From positions 62,001 to 126,000 of the forward strand of contig NZ_PTQY01000002.1 in assembly GCF_002943465.1 (NCBI RefSeq): a stretch of DNA of 64,000 nucleotides. The letters are read 5' to 3'. Shown in pieces: positions 28,506-36,633 of this stretch (positions are counted from its first letter, which is position 1; each line of letters starts with the position of its first letter). The translations under genes were made by a program, and so were the position numbers. Below the pieces are notes generated by a model, which made no database searches, had not been told where the DNA came from, and worked only from the letters and a program-made list of their open reading frames with translations. The stretch is from Rhodoferax sp. TS-BS-61-7 (GTDB lineage: Bacteria > Pseudomonadota > Gammaproteobacteria > Burkholderiales > Burkholderiaceae_C).

Positions 28506-28952
28506 ATGAATAAGACCGATACATCCTCAAACCTCGTTGCAACGTCTGATCTGATCAGTTTTGTGAACTCGACTGAGCGTTCCGATGCCCAAATCCTGGG
28601 GCGGATTGAATCGCTGAATTTGTCGGCAGACGCTAAAGCACTACTTTCTGACCTTCTCAAACTTGGTGTCGACGTAGGCAATGCCGTCCTGCGAATCGGC
28701 CGGAAAGTTCTGGACTTCGTCCTGTCGCTCATTCAGCAATTCCCGAAGCTAGGCTTTGCAGTGATTCTTGCGGCCGTGGTGGCAGCTCTGCTCAGCATGG
28801 TTCCTCTGCTCGGTGGATTGTTGAGCCCCGTGCTTACTCCGTTGGCATTGGCCCTCGGCGTGAGCTGGGGCGCTCTCAAAGAATATGAGAGTGGGGACTT
28901 TGCGGATCGAATCAAGGAATTCGCAGCTCGGTTTGCGACAGACGCAGCATGA
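28506..28952 (+). CDS. Hypothetical membrane protein
   Basis: 148 residues. N-terminal 60 residues are soluble and helical; then two or three closely spaced membrane helices (VLDFVLSLIQQFPKLGFAVI and LAAVVAALLSMVPLLGGLLS) and a short acidic tail. A good ribosome site (GGGAG) sits 7 bp before the ATG. Its stop overlaps the TerB-like gene start (ATGA), so the two are coupled and may form a complex. No known family. Confidence 0.65.
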   Translation: MNKTDTSSNLVATSDLISFVNSTERSDAQILGRIESLNLSADAKALLSDLLKLGVDVGNAVLRIGRKVLDFVLSLIQQFPKLGFAVILAAVVAALLSMVPLLGGLLSPVLTPLALALGVSWGALKEYESGDFADRIKEFAARFATDAA

Positions 28953-30016
28953 CCACTGTTTCTTCTCGGGTTGGCGCAGCCGCAGTGCTCGAAGGCGTAG
29001 AACGGGTTGTTGCCGAGCCACTGCGATTCAAAGCCAAACTTGCGATCGGCGAGGAGGCGTATACATCGCTTCGCCTAGTCAACGGGATGCGTGAACTTTG
29101 GGATGTATTGGGCGCAGCTGGCACGGGCGCAGCTGTCGCCAAATCTAGCTTAGTCGCGACCTCTTTTTTTGCTCCATCTGGCCTACTCGGAGCGATTGGT
29201 ATTGGGACCGCTGCAACGCCTATTGGTTGGGTAGCGTTTGCCGCCCTTGCTTCTGGAGGCGCATGTTATGGCCTCTATCGATTCCTCGGCAATTCGAAAG
29301 GCAGTCGGGTCATCGAGATACCCCGTTTCCTGAACACCCCGCTCGATGCGTTAGGCCTGGCTTTATTCGATCTGATTGCACCGCTAGCGCTTGGCTTGGC
29401 CAAGGTAGACGGACAGATCGATCCTGAGGAGCGGGAGCTCATCACAATGCACCTCGTCGAGGACTGGGGACTGGATGGCCATTTCGTGAAGCAAGCTCTC
29501 CAGGTGATTGAGCCTGAGTTGAATAAACTCAACGTGGAAGCGATGGCTCAAGAACTGGCCGAATTCCTCCACGCCAATCCAGACTGCAAGCACCAAGTTA
29601 TTGCTACGGATCTTTCTGGCTTTCTTCGGGAGATGCTGACATCAGCCGGTGCTTTGACCCCCGCGGAAGAACAGACTTTGACCAAAGTGTCCAGATTACT
29701 GCACGCCGTACCCAACGGAAATCTTGCAAATTGGTGGGCAGAAGCCAAGGCGACAATCGCCCCGGTGAGCTCGCATTTAGCTGAGAGCGCATCTAAGACA
29801 GTGGATCGGATTCAATCGGCAATGCCTTCAGCGCAGGACGTCCGCACCACTGCTGCAACAGCAGGCAGCTCGATCCAACACGGGTTGAAGAGTGCGGCAG
29901 GTGCTGCTCAAGCGGCTCTACCGACCAAGGAGCAGCTGAAAAATACCGCTCAATCCGTTGCATCGACCACCGGTGCTGCTGCCTCATGGCTGCGAGAGAA
30001 GGTACGGCAAAAATAG
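28949..30016 (+). CDS. Membrane-associated TerB-like domain protein
   Basis: 355 residues. Residues about 60-115 contain a glycine-rich hydrophobic segment (SGLLGAIGIGTAATPIGWVA) that probably inserts in the membrane. Residues about 140-255 look like a TerB/DjlA-type all-helical domain: LGLAKVDGQIDPEERELITM with the acidic residues that bind metal in this fold. The C-terminal 90 residues are low-complexity Ala/Ser/Thr helices. TerB-like domains occur in tellurite-resistance and phage-defence clusters. Coupled to the preceding membrane protein; role unknown. Confidence 0.65.
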   Translation: MTTVSSRVGAAAVLEGVERVVAEPLRFKAKLAIGEEAYTSLRLVNGMRELWDVLGAAGTGAAVAKSSLVATSFFAPSGLLGAIGIGTAATPIGWVAFAALASGGACYGLYRFLGNSKGSRVIEIPRFLNTPLDALGLALFDLIAPLALGLAKVDGQIDPEERELITMHLVEDWGLDGHFVKQALQVIEPELNKLNVEAMAQELAEFLHANPDCKHQVIATDLSGFLREMLTSAGALTPAEEQTLTKVSRLLHAVPNGNLANWWAEAKATIAPVSSHLAESASKTVDRIQSAMPSAQDVRTTAATAGSSIQHGLKSAAGAAQAALPTKEQLKNTAQSVASTTGAAASWLREKVRQK

Positions 30017-30314
30017 TCTTGTGACCCTTTTGACGTTATTCCATATCGGGAGATAGTCAATCACGTGAACATTGTCATAGTGTTTTGATGGCTATGTATC
30101 CCACTGAAACTCCCCAGCTATTCCAATCCAATCCCTGCCAGCAATTCCTGTGAAAACCAGGCCATTGTTCTGATTCACACCTAACCCAAAAACGCGATTG
30201 GACTGCACTATGTATCGTCGGCTCCGGGCCAGTAACGGTCATTCGTGATAGTCAGCTTTGGGTTGAGTCCGGCGTGTCAACTCCAGTGGTATGTACTGAC
30301 GGCATAATTTCGCC
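30017..30314. other. 298-bp AT-rich gap, no gene
   Basis: Between the TerB-like gene and the nuclease gene. No clear ORF, terminator or repeat; a CATAAT hexamer 6 bp before the nuclease ATG is too close to be its promoter unless the message is leaderless. Confidence 0.4.
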
Positions 30315-31274
30315 ATGGACGACCGCTTCCACTACCCGCCGGATGTTTTCAATTTGCTTGTCGACACGATTCCTCTGCTCTCAAAAGGCAAGGATGACGT
30401 GCTGTTGTTCCTGCGCGGTGCCGGCGTGCCCAGTGACGATCTGCTGGAGATGCAAGCCAAGGTACGTGCAGACCGCAATTCGGTGAGCAAATTCGCGATA
30501 GTGCGCGACGTGCTGGAGAAACTCAACAAGCGTGGCGATGCCGGTCTTAGACCGCGTCGGGAAGTCATAAAACGTGTGGTTGAGTTCGAGCACTTCTCGA
30601 TGTGCTGGGAAAGCGATGTGCATAAGGCCAAGGCCAACGTCGGCGACCTCGCCAAGATCGTCAACCATCGCGACTCGTTCACACGGATGAACCAGCAACG
30701 CGAGGCTGCGCAGGCGGATATTGCAGCGAAAGCGCGTGCAGAACGCGAAGCGGCGGCCGAGAAACGCCGAAAGATTCAAGATGTGCGCGACCGTTTGAAC
30801 CTGCTATTCGGCTTGGACGCCGAGCCGCAGAAACGCGGCAAGCTGCTAGAAGGAGTGTTGAACGACTTGTTCCGCGTTCATGGCATTCTGGTTCGCGAGG
30901 ACTTCAAACGACAGGATCCGACAGGCAGCGTTGTCGTCGAGCAGATTGACGGAGTCATAGAGTTCGAGGGAAACATATACCTAGTTGAGATGAAGTGGCT
31001 CAGCACTCCGGTGGGTGTGCCGGAACTCGGCTCACACATGATGCGGTTGTTCGCCCGCGAGGGCGTCCGCGGCATCTTTATCTCGAATTCCGACTTCACA
31101 GCGCCGGCCATCGCCGAATGCGTGACCCACTCCACCAACAAGGTCATGGCGCTATGCACGTTGCGTGAGATCGTCATGCTCCTGTTGAACGAACGTGACC
31201 TCATAGCGCTGCTACGGCACAAAGTGCAGGCCGCCATTTTGGACAAGAAGCCCTTCGCCGAAATCCTGTGTTGA
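30315..31274 (+). CDS. Restriction endonuclease-like PD-(D/E)XK protein
   Basis: 319 residues. The first 125 are a helical domain of unknown type (FHYPPDVFNLLVDTIPLLSK), then a charged coiled coil (about 125-160, rich in A, E, K, R), then a Mrr-like nuclease core: E179 in GKLLEGVLNDLF, D212 in QIDGVIEF and E225/K227 in LVEMKW. All catalytic positions of the PD-(D/E)XK fold are filled, so it should cut DNA. The DUF3800 gene follows 7 bp later. No methylase is adjacent, which points to a type IV-like or abortive mechanism rather than classical restriction-modification. Confidence 0.8.
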   Translation: MDDRFHYPPDVFNLLVDTIPLLSKGKDDVLLFLRGAGVPSDDLLEMQAKVRADRNSVSKFAIVRDVLEKLNKRGDAGLRPRREVIKRVVEFEHFSMCWESDVHKAKANVGDLAKIVNHRDSFTRMNQQREAAQADIAAKARAEREAAAEKRRKIQDVRDRLNLLFGLDAEPQKRGKLLEGVLNDLFRVHGILVREDFKRQDPTGSVVVEQIDGVIEFEGNIYLVEMKWLSTPVGVPELGSHMMRLFAREGVRGIFISNSDFTAPAIAECVTHSTNKVMALCTLREIVMLLLNERDLIALLRHKVQAAILDKKPFAEILC

Positions 31275-31281
31275 ACGTATC

Positions 31282-31989
31282 GTGCAACTAATCTTCTTTG
31301 ACGAGGCGAAGGACGACGACGACTATCCGGTCTATCACATCGGTGGCGTGTGCATCGACGAAGCGGACATTGCGGATGTCGAAACACGCATTTCGCAATT
31401 GGCAGAGAAGTCTTTCGACAACTCAGTGCTTGGCCGCGACACGGAGTTTCATGCCGCCGAGATATTTCATCGGAAGGCCCACTTCAAAACCTGGAATGAT
31501 TTTGGAGTCAGGCTTGATTTGCTGAAAGAGTTTGTTGGCATACTGTCGCTGAAACAGGTCAGCTTGATCGACATCCAGATTAACAAAGCCAAACTCCATG
31601 ACACCCAGTCATCATCCGACATTGCATTCATGTTCTTGTGCGAACGCTCGAACCAATTGATGCGGGCACGGGGGAAGATGGGCATGTTAATCGGTGATCG
31701 GGACACTGATTCGTCGGCGGCGAGATGCGCAACCAGCCTGTCGTCCTATCGCGTAAATGGCACTGACTTTCAGTACGGGCAGAAGATTACCAACCTCGTA
31801 GACTCCGTGCACTTCACGCACTCGCATCTAAGCCGCTTTCTGCAGCTTGCTGATGTGTATACGTGGCTGAAGCAATTCCGTCATCGGAATACAGACTCCA
31901 AGAACGAGCGGCATCAGGCGCTGTTCAACATTCTCAATGACAAACACGCTGATCTCGGTCCGTCGAAGTACAAGGAGTGGCCGAAGTAG
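31282..31989 (+). CDS. DUF3800 family protein (predicted RNase H-like fold)
   Basis: 235 residues from a GTG. The DUF3800 pattern is present: an N-terminal acidic pair D7/E8 in LIFFDEAK, a middle IGDRD (D139, D141) and a late LQLADVYTWLKQ with D191, spaced like an RNase H-type nuclease. Members are common in accessory regions and defence islands and are usually paired with other genes. The 7-bp spacing suggests co-translation with the PD-(D/E)XK nuclease. Confidence 0.8.
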   Translation: MQLIFFDEAKDDDDYPVYHIGGVCIDEADIADVETRISQLAEKSFDNSVLGRDTEFHAAEIFHRKAHFKTWNDFGVRLDLLKEFVGILSLKQVSLIDIQINKAKLHDTQSSSDIAFMFLCERSNQLMRARGKMGMLIGDRDTDSSAARCATSLSSYRVNGTDFQYGQKITNLVDSVHFTHSHLSRFLQLADVYTWLKQFRHRNTDSKNERHQALFNILNDKHADLGPSKYKEWPK

Positions 31990-32200
31990 CGCTCCTCACT
32001 TCGGCTTCCTCGATCATTCTGGAACCCTAAACTCTCCATATGAGCCGTTGACCCAGGGATGTCTAATTTGGGTCGACAGCTACTGAGGGCCACAACGAGT
32101 CAGTCGCGACCGACCGCTCTGGGGACGCTGGCCAGACCAATGCTTGGACCCTTGAGGTGTGTCAACCTCAACAGTTGTCTCGTTGAAAAGGTCACGAACA

Positions 32201-32476
32201 ATGCGTATTCATGAACTCAAGCAGCCTATCGAGCCGCCAAACAAAGTATCAATCGCCAGGGGGCTGTGCTCCCTTGTCGAGAGCCTGCCTCCAGACATCA
32301 ACACCGAGCGAGGCTGCCTGGAAGATGCATTTGCGTTCCTTGACGCGGAACCGCCAAACGTAAGCGCCGCATTGGATGAGTTGACGCGCGGCTACACCCA
32401 CGCCTTCCGCGGGATGCATCGCGAGACCAGACCGGAGGTCTGGCTCATTGCTGCCGCCGTCGAACTGCTCCGATAG
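32201..32476 (+). CDS. Small hypothetical protein
   Basis: 91 residues (MRIHELKQPIEPPNKVSIAR at the start), helical, with no recognised domain. The frame extends upstream to 32159 with another ATG but the conserved-looking part starts here. No strong ribosome site. Followed by attC-like fragments near 32510-32600, so it may be a remnant cassette in the opposite orientation. Confidence 0.4.
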   Translation: MRIHELKQPIEPPNKVSIARGLCSLVESLPPDINTERGCLEDAFAFLDAEPPNVSAALDELTRGYTHAFRGMHRETRPEVWLIAAAVELLR

Positions 32477-32687
32477 CACGGTCTCCAAGGGGCCGGATGC
32501 TGTTTCTGGCGAATGACTGCTATCGAGATCGCGTCGAACTGAAAGTCGAACTATGTCTACCGGACCGTGTGAAGTCCAGTGGGCTGTATTACTGCCATCA
32601 TCTGCCCGTAGTGTCGTGCGGCAAATTGCAATGCCGAGACAATGAAGTAGATGCGGGAAGAATGACAGCTGATCTTTCCGTCGCCGT
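32477..32687. other. Gap with attC-like fragments
   Basis: GAATGACTGCTATCGAGATC (32511-32530) and a following CGAACTGAAAGTCG are diverged versions of the repeat core at 33-37 kb. No gene supported; the plus-strand ORF 32497-32727 translates this repeat and the 3' end of the next gene. Confidence 0.35.
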
Positions 32688-33524
32688 TCAAGGCGAAATC
32701 AGCTGCTGGTTGGACAGACCAGGGTAACGTTTTACTTGCTGGCGCATGTTTTCCAGCGTTGCATTCAGTTGCTTGCTTGCTCGCGATTCCCATTCCTTGC
32801 GTGAATTGACATCCAAGCTGTCTGAAAGTGACTTGTTGACTTCTCTTTGGCATTGAGCCAGATTCGCAAGCTTTACGCGGGCTTGCGCTTTCATTCCCGC
32901 AAGTACTTCTTTCCTGGCAATTGGCGCCGGAGACGCTATCTCCAATGACCTGAACATGGCTGGATGGCAAGCGAGGTAATTGACCAAGTAGTTGTTGTAC
33001 GCTTGGTCCTCTCGCCTAGCGGCATCGCCCCATGCATTCAGAGAAATGTTTGCTTGCGCTGAGCTTGATCCATTGAGAGCTGCAGAGAGTGTCCATCGAT
33101 ACTGGGCATGCTTGTCTTCAGCGCTGAAGGCGGCACATTCCTCTTGCGCGAGAACATACCCTTGTTCTGCTGCAGCACAAAAAGCTTTGCGTGCGTTCTC
33201 CATATAGCCATCTGCGTGTGGCATCGGTTCAAACTTGTAGCCGGCACCCAACGCGAATAGAACTTCGGGGTCTTTGGGGTTTGACGAAGCATTCAGGCAT
33301 TGCGTGAACGCGCTAAGACGGTCAGCTACATATGAATCACCAGCCCGATAAAGCCGATCGGGGTAAAACTCTGTCTTCTGAACGCAAGTCAGAATTTCCT
33401 GCGTAATAGTTGAATTGCTTTGTGCCAATGTGGAGCCGCATATTGCACTGCAAAGAACTACTCCAAGGAGGCGAATTGTCACGGCGGCACTCACTATCAG
33501 ACGAGATGGCATACGAATTCCCAT
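32688..33524 (-). CDS. Secreted hypothetical protein with Sel1-like region (cassette)
   Basis: 278 residues from the ATG at 33524. A signal peptide (IRLLGVVLCSAICGSTLAQ) is followed by a cysteine-containing domain and a Sel1/TPR-like stretch (NARKAFCAAAEQGYVLAQEE). Probably periplasmic. The open frame continues back to 33794 but that part lies on an attC-like site and overlaps the next gene. The first of the minus-strand cassettes at the array's far end. Confidence 0.55.
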   Translation of the reverse strand: MGIRMPSRLIVSAAVTIRLLGVVLCSAICGSTLAQSNSTITQEILTCVQKTEFYPDRLYRAGDSYVADRLSAFTQCLNASSNPKDPEVLFALGAGYKFEPMPHADGYMENARKAFCAAAEQGYVLAQEECAAFSAEDKHAQYRWTLSAALNGSSSAQANISLNAWGDAARREDQAYNNYLVNYLACHPAMFRSLEIASPAPIARKEVLAGMKAQARVKLANLAQCQREVNKSLSDSLDVNSRKEWESRASKQLNATLENMRQQVKRYPGLSNQQLISP

Positions 33525-33535
33525 TTGTTGCGTGA

Positions 33536-33667
33536 GATCTAATGAATTAGCTATGAAATGGACATCGAAATCGTATCGAACTGGGCCTGGATGCGGAATG
33601 ATCGCTTCTGCCCCAAAGCTTGGGCATCTACAGACTGAAAGCAGTCCTTGAAAATGCAGTATTAACG
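33536..33667 (-). repeat. attC-like site 7
   Basis: Minus-strand boxes: CGTTAATACTGC at the gene-end side and ATTAGAT (consensus GTTRRRY, one mismatch) at the start side of the following gene. Contains the shared core CTTTCAGTCTGTAGATGCCC. Confidence 0.45.
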
Positions 33668-33741
33668 TGAAAATGACAAGCCCGTCATCCTTCGCGACGA
33701 AGCCGCTGCACGCAAATGTGGGGCCGTGTCGATTGGCATAT

Positions 33742-34206
33742 CTAGCTGGGACTCCATAAGCGGCAAGTCGTACGTTCCCCCATAAACCATACACAAGAGA
33801 ACGGGTGCGTAGTTGCGTCGAGCCAGGGAAGAATGGTTGGAATGATCACGTCGTCTGGTGTAATGATTTGGCCATCGGTGTAAACGAGTAACTCGATACG
33901 CTTTACCGATGTCATGTATTTCTTGTTGAGCTTTTTGCGGATGATTCTTTCTGAGGGATCAGAAGTGGAAAAAGCATCTTGGCGGGCCTTAGAACCTGCA
34001 GCCTGCACTTTAGATATGTCCTCATCTGTAAGACTTACCAACTCGAAAGCAATTGGCCCATCAGTCGCGTGAACGCACAATAGGTCTGGCTCAGGTTCGG
34101 GCCTGCTGCACACACTCAGCCATTCACTCTCAATTTCCATGGCGCGCGCAAATCTAGCGAAAGCTGCCTGTTCGTTTTTTTGCTTTGAGGTGAGCGCCGT
34201 CGTCAT
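33742..34206 (-). CDS. Hypothetical protein, possibly nuclease-like (cassette)
   Basis: 154 residues from the ATG at 34206, which follows the GTTAGCA box of the attC-like site by 5 bp. The EPDLLCVHATDGPIAFELVS stretch has the strand-turn-strand look of the PD-(D/E)XK fold, though the usual lysine is replaced by valine. The C-terminus YTDGQIITPDDVIIPTILPW is also typical of small cassette proteins. Fold assignment is speculative. Confidence 0.5.
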   Translation of the reverse strand: MTTALTSKQKNEQAAFARFARAMEIESEWLSVCSRPEPEPDLLCVHATDGPIAFELVSLTDEDISKVQAAGSKARQDAFSTSDPSERIIRKKLNKKYMTSVKRIELLVYTDGQIITPDDVIIPTILPWLDATTHPFSCVWFMGERTTCRLWSPS

Positions 34207-34215
34207 GTTTGTGCC

Positions 34216-34307
34216 TGCTAACGAATCATGTGTGGAAGATTGAGCCTTGCGGAGACGCCAATAGACTGGTTGCTGACATTTGCAGCGATCTAAAGCAGTC
34301 GTTAGGT
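34216..34307 (-). repeat. attC-like recombination site 1
   Basis: On the minus strand it starts ACCTAAC (RYYYAAC) at 34307 and ends GTTAGCA at 34216, with a perfect 7-bp inverted pair CTAACGA / TCGTTAG across 92 bp. The stop codon of the preceding gene (TAA, 34304-34302) lies within the first box, and the next gene starts 10 bp after the last box. Confidence 0.65.
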
Positions 34308-34904
34308 TGCATTGGACCTCCATAGCGAGGCAATCTTTATCCAGGCCTTGTGATACCAGCGCGGCCACACGACATGAACGTTTGCGACTTGCGTACCCGG
34401 TTCAACCCTCGCCCAGCCATGTGCGGCATTTCCGGCTTGCAGTTTCGTGAACAACTCGGCAGTGGCTTCGAGTGGCTTTCGTTGCTCTTCGTCGTTCATT
34501 CCTATCAGTGCTTGCTGTGTGTGGCGGGTTAGGCGAGCTAGTAGTTCAGCCGGAAGGCGGAGCTCGTGGCAGGAACCAAAGGTGTCGAACGAGGCGACGA
34601 AACCTTTCGCGAACGAACCCAGTGCGGCATCTTCGCCGCGCACAAGGAGTGCGCCGCCAAGTTCTGCGAAGTGATGCGGAGAACCCCACGCTTCGCGTGA
34701 CCACTCAGCATCTGCCAGGAAAAGGTGCTCAAGCAAGAGCGGCGGTGCCCTCTCTGGTGCGGCCACGCACGCATGCACTACCCTCCACCGGAACTCTTGA
34801 TTGGCATCCTCGAATTCCGCCGCGTGCTCGCCGTTCCAAGCGAAGGCAACCCGCTCCCGATCAGCTTCGGTGTACTTCTCGATGAAATCTGCGATCTCGT
34901 GCAT
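34302..34904 (-). CDS. Hypothetical protein in an integron-type gene cassette
   Basis: 200 residues, soluble, acidic at the start (MHEIADFIEKYTEADRERVA) with no family I recognise. Both ends are fixed by attC boxes: GTTAGGT lies 7 bp upstream of the ATG and the TAA stop sits inside ACCTAAC at the other end. This is the clearest complete cassette in the window. There is no Shine-Dalgarno sequence, as is usual for cassettes read from an array promoter. Confidence 0.65.
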   Translation of the reverse strand: MHEIADFIEKYTEADRERVAFAWNGEHAAEFEDANQEFRWRVVHACVAAPERAPPLLLEHLFLADAEWSREAWGSPHHFAELGGALLVRGEDAALGSFAKGFVASFDTFGSCHELRLPAELLARLTRHTQQALIGMNDEEQRKPLEATAELFTKLQAGNAAHGWARVEPGTQVANVHVVWPRWYHKAWIKIASLWRSNAT

Positions 34905-34911
34905 TGATACA

Positions 34912-35019
34912 ACCTAACGAAAAATTTATCGATTTTGCAGCCTATCGACCCGACACCACGACGCCTGCAGACTGGAAGCGGACTTTTGTCGCACTCCAAA
35001 TCGGTCAGAGTAATTAGGT
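34912..35019 (-). repeat. attC-like recombination site 2
   Basis: Minus strand: ACCTAAT at 35019-35013 and GTTAGGT at 34918-34912, with ACCTAA / TTAGGT as a perfect 6-bp inverted pair 108 bp apart. It shares CTTCCAGTCTGCAGGCG with the other sites. The preceding gene's TAA stop lies in the first box. Confidence 0.65.
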
Positions 35020-35400
35020 CTTATCACTTGTGGGGGGGCTAACAATGTGTGGCTCAATCCATTTAGATGAAAAAGTCTCGGGGCTACCTAAGAGAACCGG
35101 GTTCAAGACTTTGGTAATTTTCACAACCCCCATTGCACGGGTACCCTCTGAAATCTCAATCTCTCGACCATTCCACATAGAAGCTGGATAGACATCTGGA
35201 GAGATTAGCCAAATCAACACCCTGGTGACCTCCCCTGGGCTTACTTCGTCTACGTCGGGATACTGATGATGTCCGGATGACAAATAGTTCTCATGAACTT
35301 TGTGTATCGGGCGATAGCCGGAGCGTACGGCTAAGCGCCGCCCACTTTCAGAGGTGGCAAACAAATTAAACAAACCTTCGATGTCGTGTGGTCGGTTCAT
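35014..35400 (-). CDS. Free-standing EF-Tu domain III-like protein (cassette)
   Basis: 128 residues. SGYRPIHKV, then VSPGEVTRVLIWLISPDVYP and REIEISEGTRAMGVVKITKV match the C-terminal beta-barrel of elongation factor Tu (GYRPQF..., MPGD..., EGLRFAIREGGRTVGAG...). There is no GTPase domain. In EF-Tu this domain contacts tRNA, EF-Ts and several toxins and antibiotics; a lone copy could compete for such partners. The ATG at 35400 or a TTG at 35406 could be the start. The stop lies in the attC box. Confidence 0.6.
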   Translation of the reverse strand: MNRPHDIEGLFNLFATSESGRRLAVRSGYRPIHKVHENYLSSGHHQYPDVDEVSPGEVTRVLIWLISPDVYPASMWNGREIEISEGTRAMGVVKITKVLNPVLLGSPETFSSKWIEPHIVSPPTSDKT

Positions 35401-35408
35401 GGACAAGG

Positions 35409-35517
35409 GCTATCGGAAACATTGGCCTGTGTATTTTGCAGACCGCATTCGCTGCGTAGCTGAGGCGCTTTCAGACTGAAAGCCGACTCTCGTATCGCTC
35501 AACAGCAGTCGTTTACC
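35409..35517 (-). repeat. attC-like site 3
   Basis: Minus strand: GGTAAACGACTGC at the stop of the 35513 gene and GATAGCC near the start of the EF-Tu-like gene. Core GTCGGCTTTCAGTCTGAAAG. Boxes are degenerate but position and core fit. Confidence 0.5.
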
Positions 35518-35833
35518 TTCTGGTGAACACCAGAAATTCGTCACCAGAAGGATTTTTCATACAGAAGTTCAACACTGCTTGCGGCAAGTTTTCCCTCGAA
35601 ACCTTCAATTCAGAGGGAACCGTCCATGAGGAAGTACCTGGGTCTCCAAAGCCGACGACGCAGCCGCCACGCACCAAGCCAGATAGAACTGCCTCAATCG
35701 TTTCCTCATCTGGCGGTCTGTGCAATTCGCTAAAGTCACCTTTCCGTATATTCCACAAGAACACCAAATCCCTGAGAGCTTCATCAAGCAGCTCTTGCGT
35801 CCATTCGTCTACTTCAGCGGGCGTGTGGGTCAC
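35513..35833 (-). CDS. Small hypothetical protein (cassette)
   Basis: 106 residues from a GTG. Soluble, acidic N-terminus (TPAEVDEWTQELLDEALRDL), later GCVVGFGDPGTSSWTVPSEL. No recognised family. AGGA lies 9 bp before the GTG. The TAA stop overlaps the attC-like box, as in its neighbours. Confidence 0.5.
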   Translation of the reverse strand: MTHTPAEVDEWTQELLDEALRDLVFLWNIRKGDFSELHRPPDEETIEAVLSGLVRGGCVVGFGDPGTSSWTVPSELKVSRENLPQAVLNFCMKNPSGDEFLVFTRR

Positions 35834-35845
35834 AAAAATGTCCTG

Positions 35846-35941
35846 GCTAGACTTTTAGAAAATGGTCGACTTTCGCCCCAGAGCCGAGGCGCCTACAGAC
35901 TGAAAGCCGACTTTAGCTGCGCTCCAAAGCAGTCGTTACGC
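35846..35941 (-). repeat. attC-like site 4
   Basis: Minus strand: GCGTAACGACTGCTTTGGAG, core GTCGGCTTTCAGTCTGTAGG then CGCCTCGGC, ending at GTCTAGC. Same design as sites 1-3 with a degenerate terminal box. Confidence 0.5.
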
Positions 35942-35946
35942 CCAGG

Positions 35947-36633
35947 TTAAGGGCGCGGCTCCGCCGAAGGCGGAGACGTCGGACCTTGAACCTGTTGTTG
36001 GGCGGCATTCATCCAACCCTTTGGAAGTTTTAGCGCCCGACTTCCGCCTGATTTTGTAGACACCAGCCGTTTGAAATACTGCTCACGTAAATCTAGGGGT
36101 AGATCGCCCTGGATGCAGCAGAGAAACTCCCGCAGTTCACTTGAACTCCACGACCACGGGAAGATGAAATGAGGCTGTAGAAAGATTCTCTGCGCCTCAA
36201 TTAAGACGTTCAAGCGCGAAGTTATTGGCAGGCCACTGGCGAGAGGCTCGAAGGGAGCCTTCCACGCAAAGGTGTAGCTGAAGGAAAGACACGCCGGACC
36301 ACCAGCCGACTGACGCGGCCAGAGGTCCTCCTCAAAAGAAAGATTCAGTGCCTCTTTAAACTGTGCTGGTGTGAAGTGCCATGTGCCTTCATCGCATGTG
36401 CCCAGCACATTGTTTGCGTGCGAACGGTACGCATTGAAGACATCAACTGGGCCAGAAAAGGGCAGCACGCACCGAAGAGAAATATGCTCATTGAGCGTGC
36501 TCGTTGTCCTCTTTTCGAGGAACGACTCGACGAGTGGCCACGCGCTTCTGGCGTTCTTGATTCGCGTCTGGTGTCCAAAGCACACCGACTTTGGCGGTTC
36601 ATATGACACGTACTCGTTCAATAACTCACTCAC
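35947..36633 (-). CDS. Hypothetical protein (cassette)
   Basis: 228 residues from a GTG at 36633, chosen because AGGAG stands 6 bp upstream; a TTG at 36654 is inside the GTTGGAC box. Soluble, aromatic-rich (HFIFPWSWSSSELREFLCCI). No family recognised. The stop is immediately followed by attC-like site 4. Confidence 0.5.
   Translation of the reverse strand: MSELLNEYVSYEPPKSVCFGHQTRIKNARSAWPLVESFLEKRTTSTLNEHISLRCVLPFSGPVDVFNAYRSHANNVLGTCDEGTWHFTPAQFKEALNLSFEEDLWPRQSAGGPACLSFSYTFAWKAPFEPLASGLPITSRLNVLIEAQRIFLQPHFIFPWSWSSSELREFLCCIQGDLPLDLREQYFKRLVSTKSGGSRALKLPKGWMNAAQQQVQGPTSPPSAEPRP

Noticed and set aside
32497-32727. 76-aa plus-strand ORF
   Set aside because: Lies on repeat fragments and the antisense 3' end of the 32688 gene.
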